Part shown: positions 57,310 to 58,041 of the stretch, piece by piece
Layout of the letters: the number at the start of each line of letters is the position of its first letter
Numbering within the stretch: position 1 is the stretch's first letter
Virus record (IMG/VR): IMGVR_UViG_3300045996_002471
Coordinates: 1 to 58,041 of that record
Reading direction: 5' to 3' (one strand)
DNA length: 58,041 nucleotides
DNA from: a virus
Notes under the pieces: model-generated
Database searches by the model: none
What the model was told of the DNA's origin: nothing
Seen by the model: only the letters and a program-made list of their open reading frames with translations
Program-made: the position numbers and the translations under genes

Positions 57310-57924
57310 CTACCCTGCCGCGACCCGCGACCGGCGGTCCATCCGGGTCACCGTGCCGCCTGTGGCCGGCTCGGCAGGAGCAGCGGGGGACGTGCCGCCC
57401 TGCTGCTGCGGTGCCTCATCGAACGCCACCGTCCACCGCAACCTGGCCATGGCCAGCGGCGTGAGCCCGAGCCGGTCGGCGTACTGGCGCGCTTCCTTGC
57501 CCGCGTCGAGGTCACCGGAGGCGGCGAGCACCATCCACCGCGTGTACAGCGCAACCTCTTCCAACCAGCCCGATGCCTGCCACTCCACAGCCTGCGGGGT
57601 CCGCCACAGCTTCTCCCACAACGCCAGCTCACGCTCCGTCTGGCCGTCGAGCACCAACCGCAGCGTGGCGACCTTCTCCTCCGCGCGGACCAACTGGACC
57701 TCAGCCACCGGCGCGCCCTCGGCCCGCTTGTCCTCCAACGCCACCAACCGCCCCTCGGCGACCTGCAGCTTGGCCTGCGTGTGCAGATCCGGACCGAGCG
57801 GCCACTCAGGCGTGTCGCCTTGGCGGCCAATGGACGGAAGCTGAGTCAGGCCCGGCTGCTTGTTACGCCGAACCCGCTGGTCAGGATCCTTCGGCAACCT
57901 GCCTGCCATCTGCGTGCGGATCAT
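57310..57924 (-). CDS. terS: Terminase small subunit
   Basis: 204 residues from ATG 57924 (GGGAG upstream); ATG 57909 is alternative. Begins M-A-G-R-L-P-K-D-P-D-Q-R-V-R-R after the second Met, the usual actinophage TerS start, then a helical core (about 100-170) and a flexible tail. Binds cos/pac DNA and regulates TerL. First late gene. Confidence 0.78.
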   Translation of the reverse strand: MIRTQMAGRLPKDPDQRVRRNKQPGLTQLPSIGRQGDTPEWPLGPDLHTQAKLQVAEGRLVALEDKRAEGAPVAEVQLVRAEEKVATLRLVLDGQTERELALWEKLWRTPQAVEWQASGWLEEVALYTRWMVLAASGDLDAGKEARQYADRLGLTPLAMARLRWTVAFDEAPQQQGGTSPAAPAEPATGGTVTRMDRRSRVAAG

Positions 57925-57930
57925 GGATCA

Positions 57931-57970
57931 CTCCCGTTTCGGGATGCGCGGCACCCCGTTCCGGGGAAAC
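57931..57970 (-). promoter_or_regulatory. Leader hairpins of terS
   Basis: CTCCCGTTTCGGGATG (57931-57946) and CCCCGTTCCGGGG (57954-57966) form two hairpins directly upstream of ATG 57924; the first masks the GGGAG ribosome site. The 16-mer is identical to the one before the scaffold gene. Confidence 0.6.
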
Positions 57971-58004
57971 CGCTAGGCCTCAAACAACCGCGCGCACACC
58001 CACA

Positions 58005-58020
58005 ATCGGGGATCCCCGAT
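58005..58020. repeat. 16-bp palindrome ATCGGGGATCCCCGAT
   Basis: A perfect palindrome upstream of terS. It contains GGGGATC and GATCCCC, the heptamer of the left array. The region 57971-58041 is otherwise gene-free and ends with CGCCTACC, which resembles the early operator motif. Could be a late control or packaging-site element. Confidence 0.5.
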
Positions 58021-58041
58021 GCGTACAGACCGCGCCTACCA

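Overview
The window is high-GC DNA (about 70% by eye) with many GTG starts, GGAGG-type ribosome binding sites and a WhiB gene. This points to an actinomycete, most likely a Pseudonocardiaceae-like host; the family is a guess. It holds a complete-looking siphovirus-type temperate phage gene set (about 10.4-58 kb, mostly minus strand) joined on the left to a plus-strand block (1-9.4 kb) resembling the DNA-transfer region of actinomycete conjugative plasmids and integrative elements.

Layout. (1) 2-6571, plus: a truncated CDS, three membrane proteins, a small helical protein, an FtsK/TraB-type ATPase (2585-4882), a membrane-anchored zinc-ribbon protein and a YdjM-like membrane hydrolase. Two repeat systems surround the ATPase's downstream genes: nested ATGCAAGCTTGCAT palindromes (4939-5107) and a GATCCCC/GGGGATC array (5523-6349). 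(2) 6631-9406: an internally repeated protein on minus, then a four-gene plus operon beginning with a HTH protein at a leaderless-type promoter; its last gene is frameshifted. (3) 9420-26310, minus: about 40 small, tightly overlapping accessory genes. They include WhiB, a DUF3307 membrane protein, a J-domain-like protein, RuvC-like resolvase, a frameshifted C5-methyltransferase, a DGQHR (DndB-like) protein and a HNH endonuclease. (4) 26311-26747: non-coding, six TGCAGGGT repeats facing six inverted copies, a strong candidate replication origin. (5) 26748-32851, minus: SF3-like helicase, DnaB-N-like protein, Cys-rich protein, RecT, YqaJ/lambda-type exonuclease, DnaQ-like exonuclease and two HTH regulators. 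(6) 32982-36748, mostly plus: immunity repressor, a probable attP region, tyrosine integrase and a three-gene moron cassette ending in a lipoprotein. (7) 36824-57924, minus: lysis genes, tail fibres, tape measure, tail chaperones with a canonical -1 frameshift, major tail, connectors, capsid, scaffold, MuF protein, portal and terminase.

How it works together. The cro-like gene at 32851, the operon start at 26310 and probably 12853 share a promoter design (TTGNNT, 17 bp, TANGGT). In two of them the spacer carries GTAGG repeats, so one repressor could silence all early transcription. Recombination (RecT, exonucleases, RuvC) and helicase genes drive replication from the iteron origin. Late genes read leftwards from terminase to lysis.

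The integrase sits mid-map with intact phage genes on both sides. That is the virion or episomal gene order, not the order of a prophage opened at an attP next to int. With the TraB-like module this raises the possibility of an extrachromosomal phage-plasmid or phage/conjugative-element hybrid. The alternative is a separate mobile element or host DNA lying beside the phage. No tRNA, rRNA, CRISPR array, insertion sequence or recognisable Rep protein was seen.
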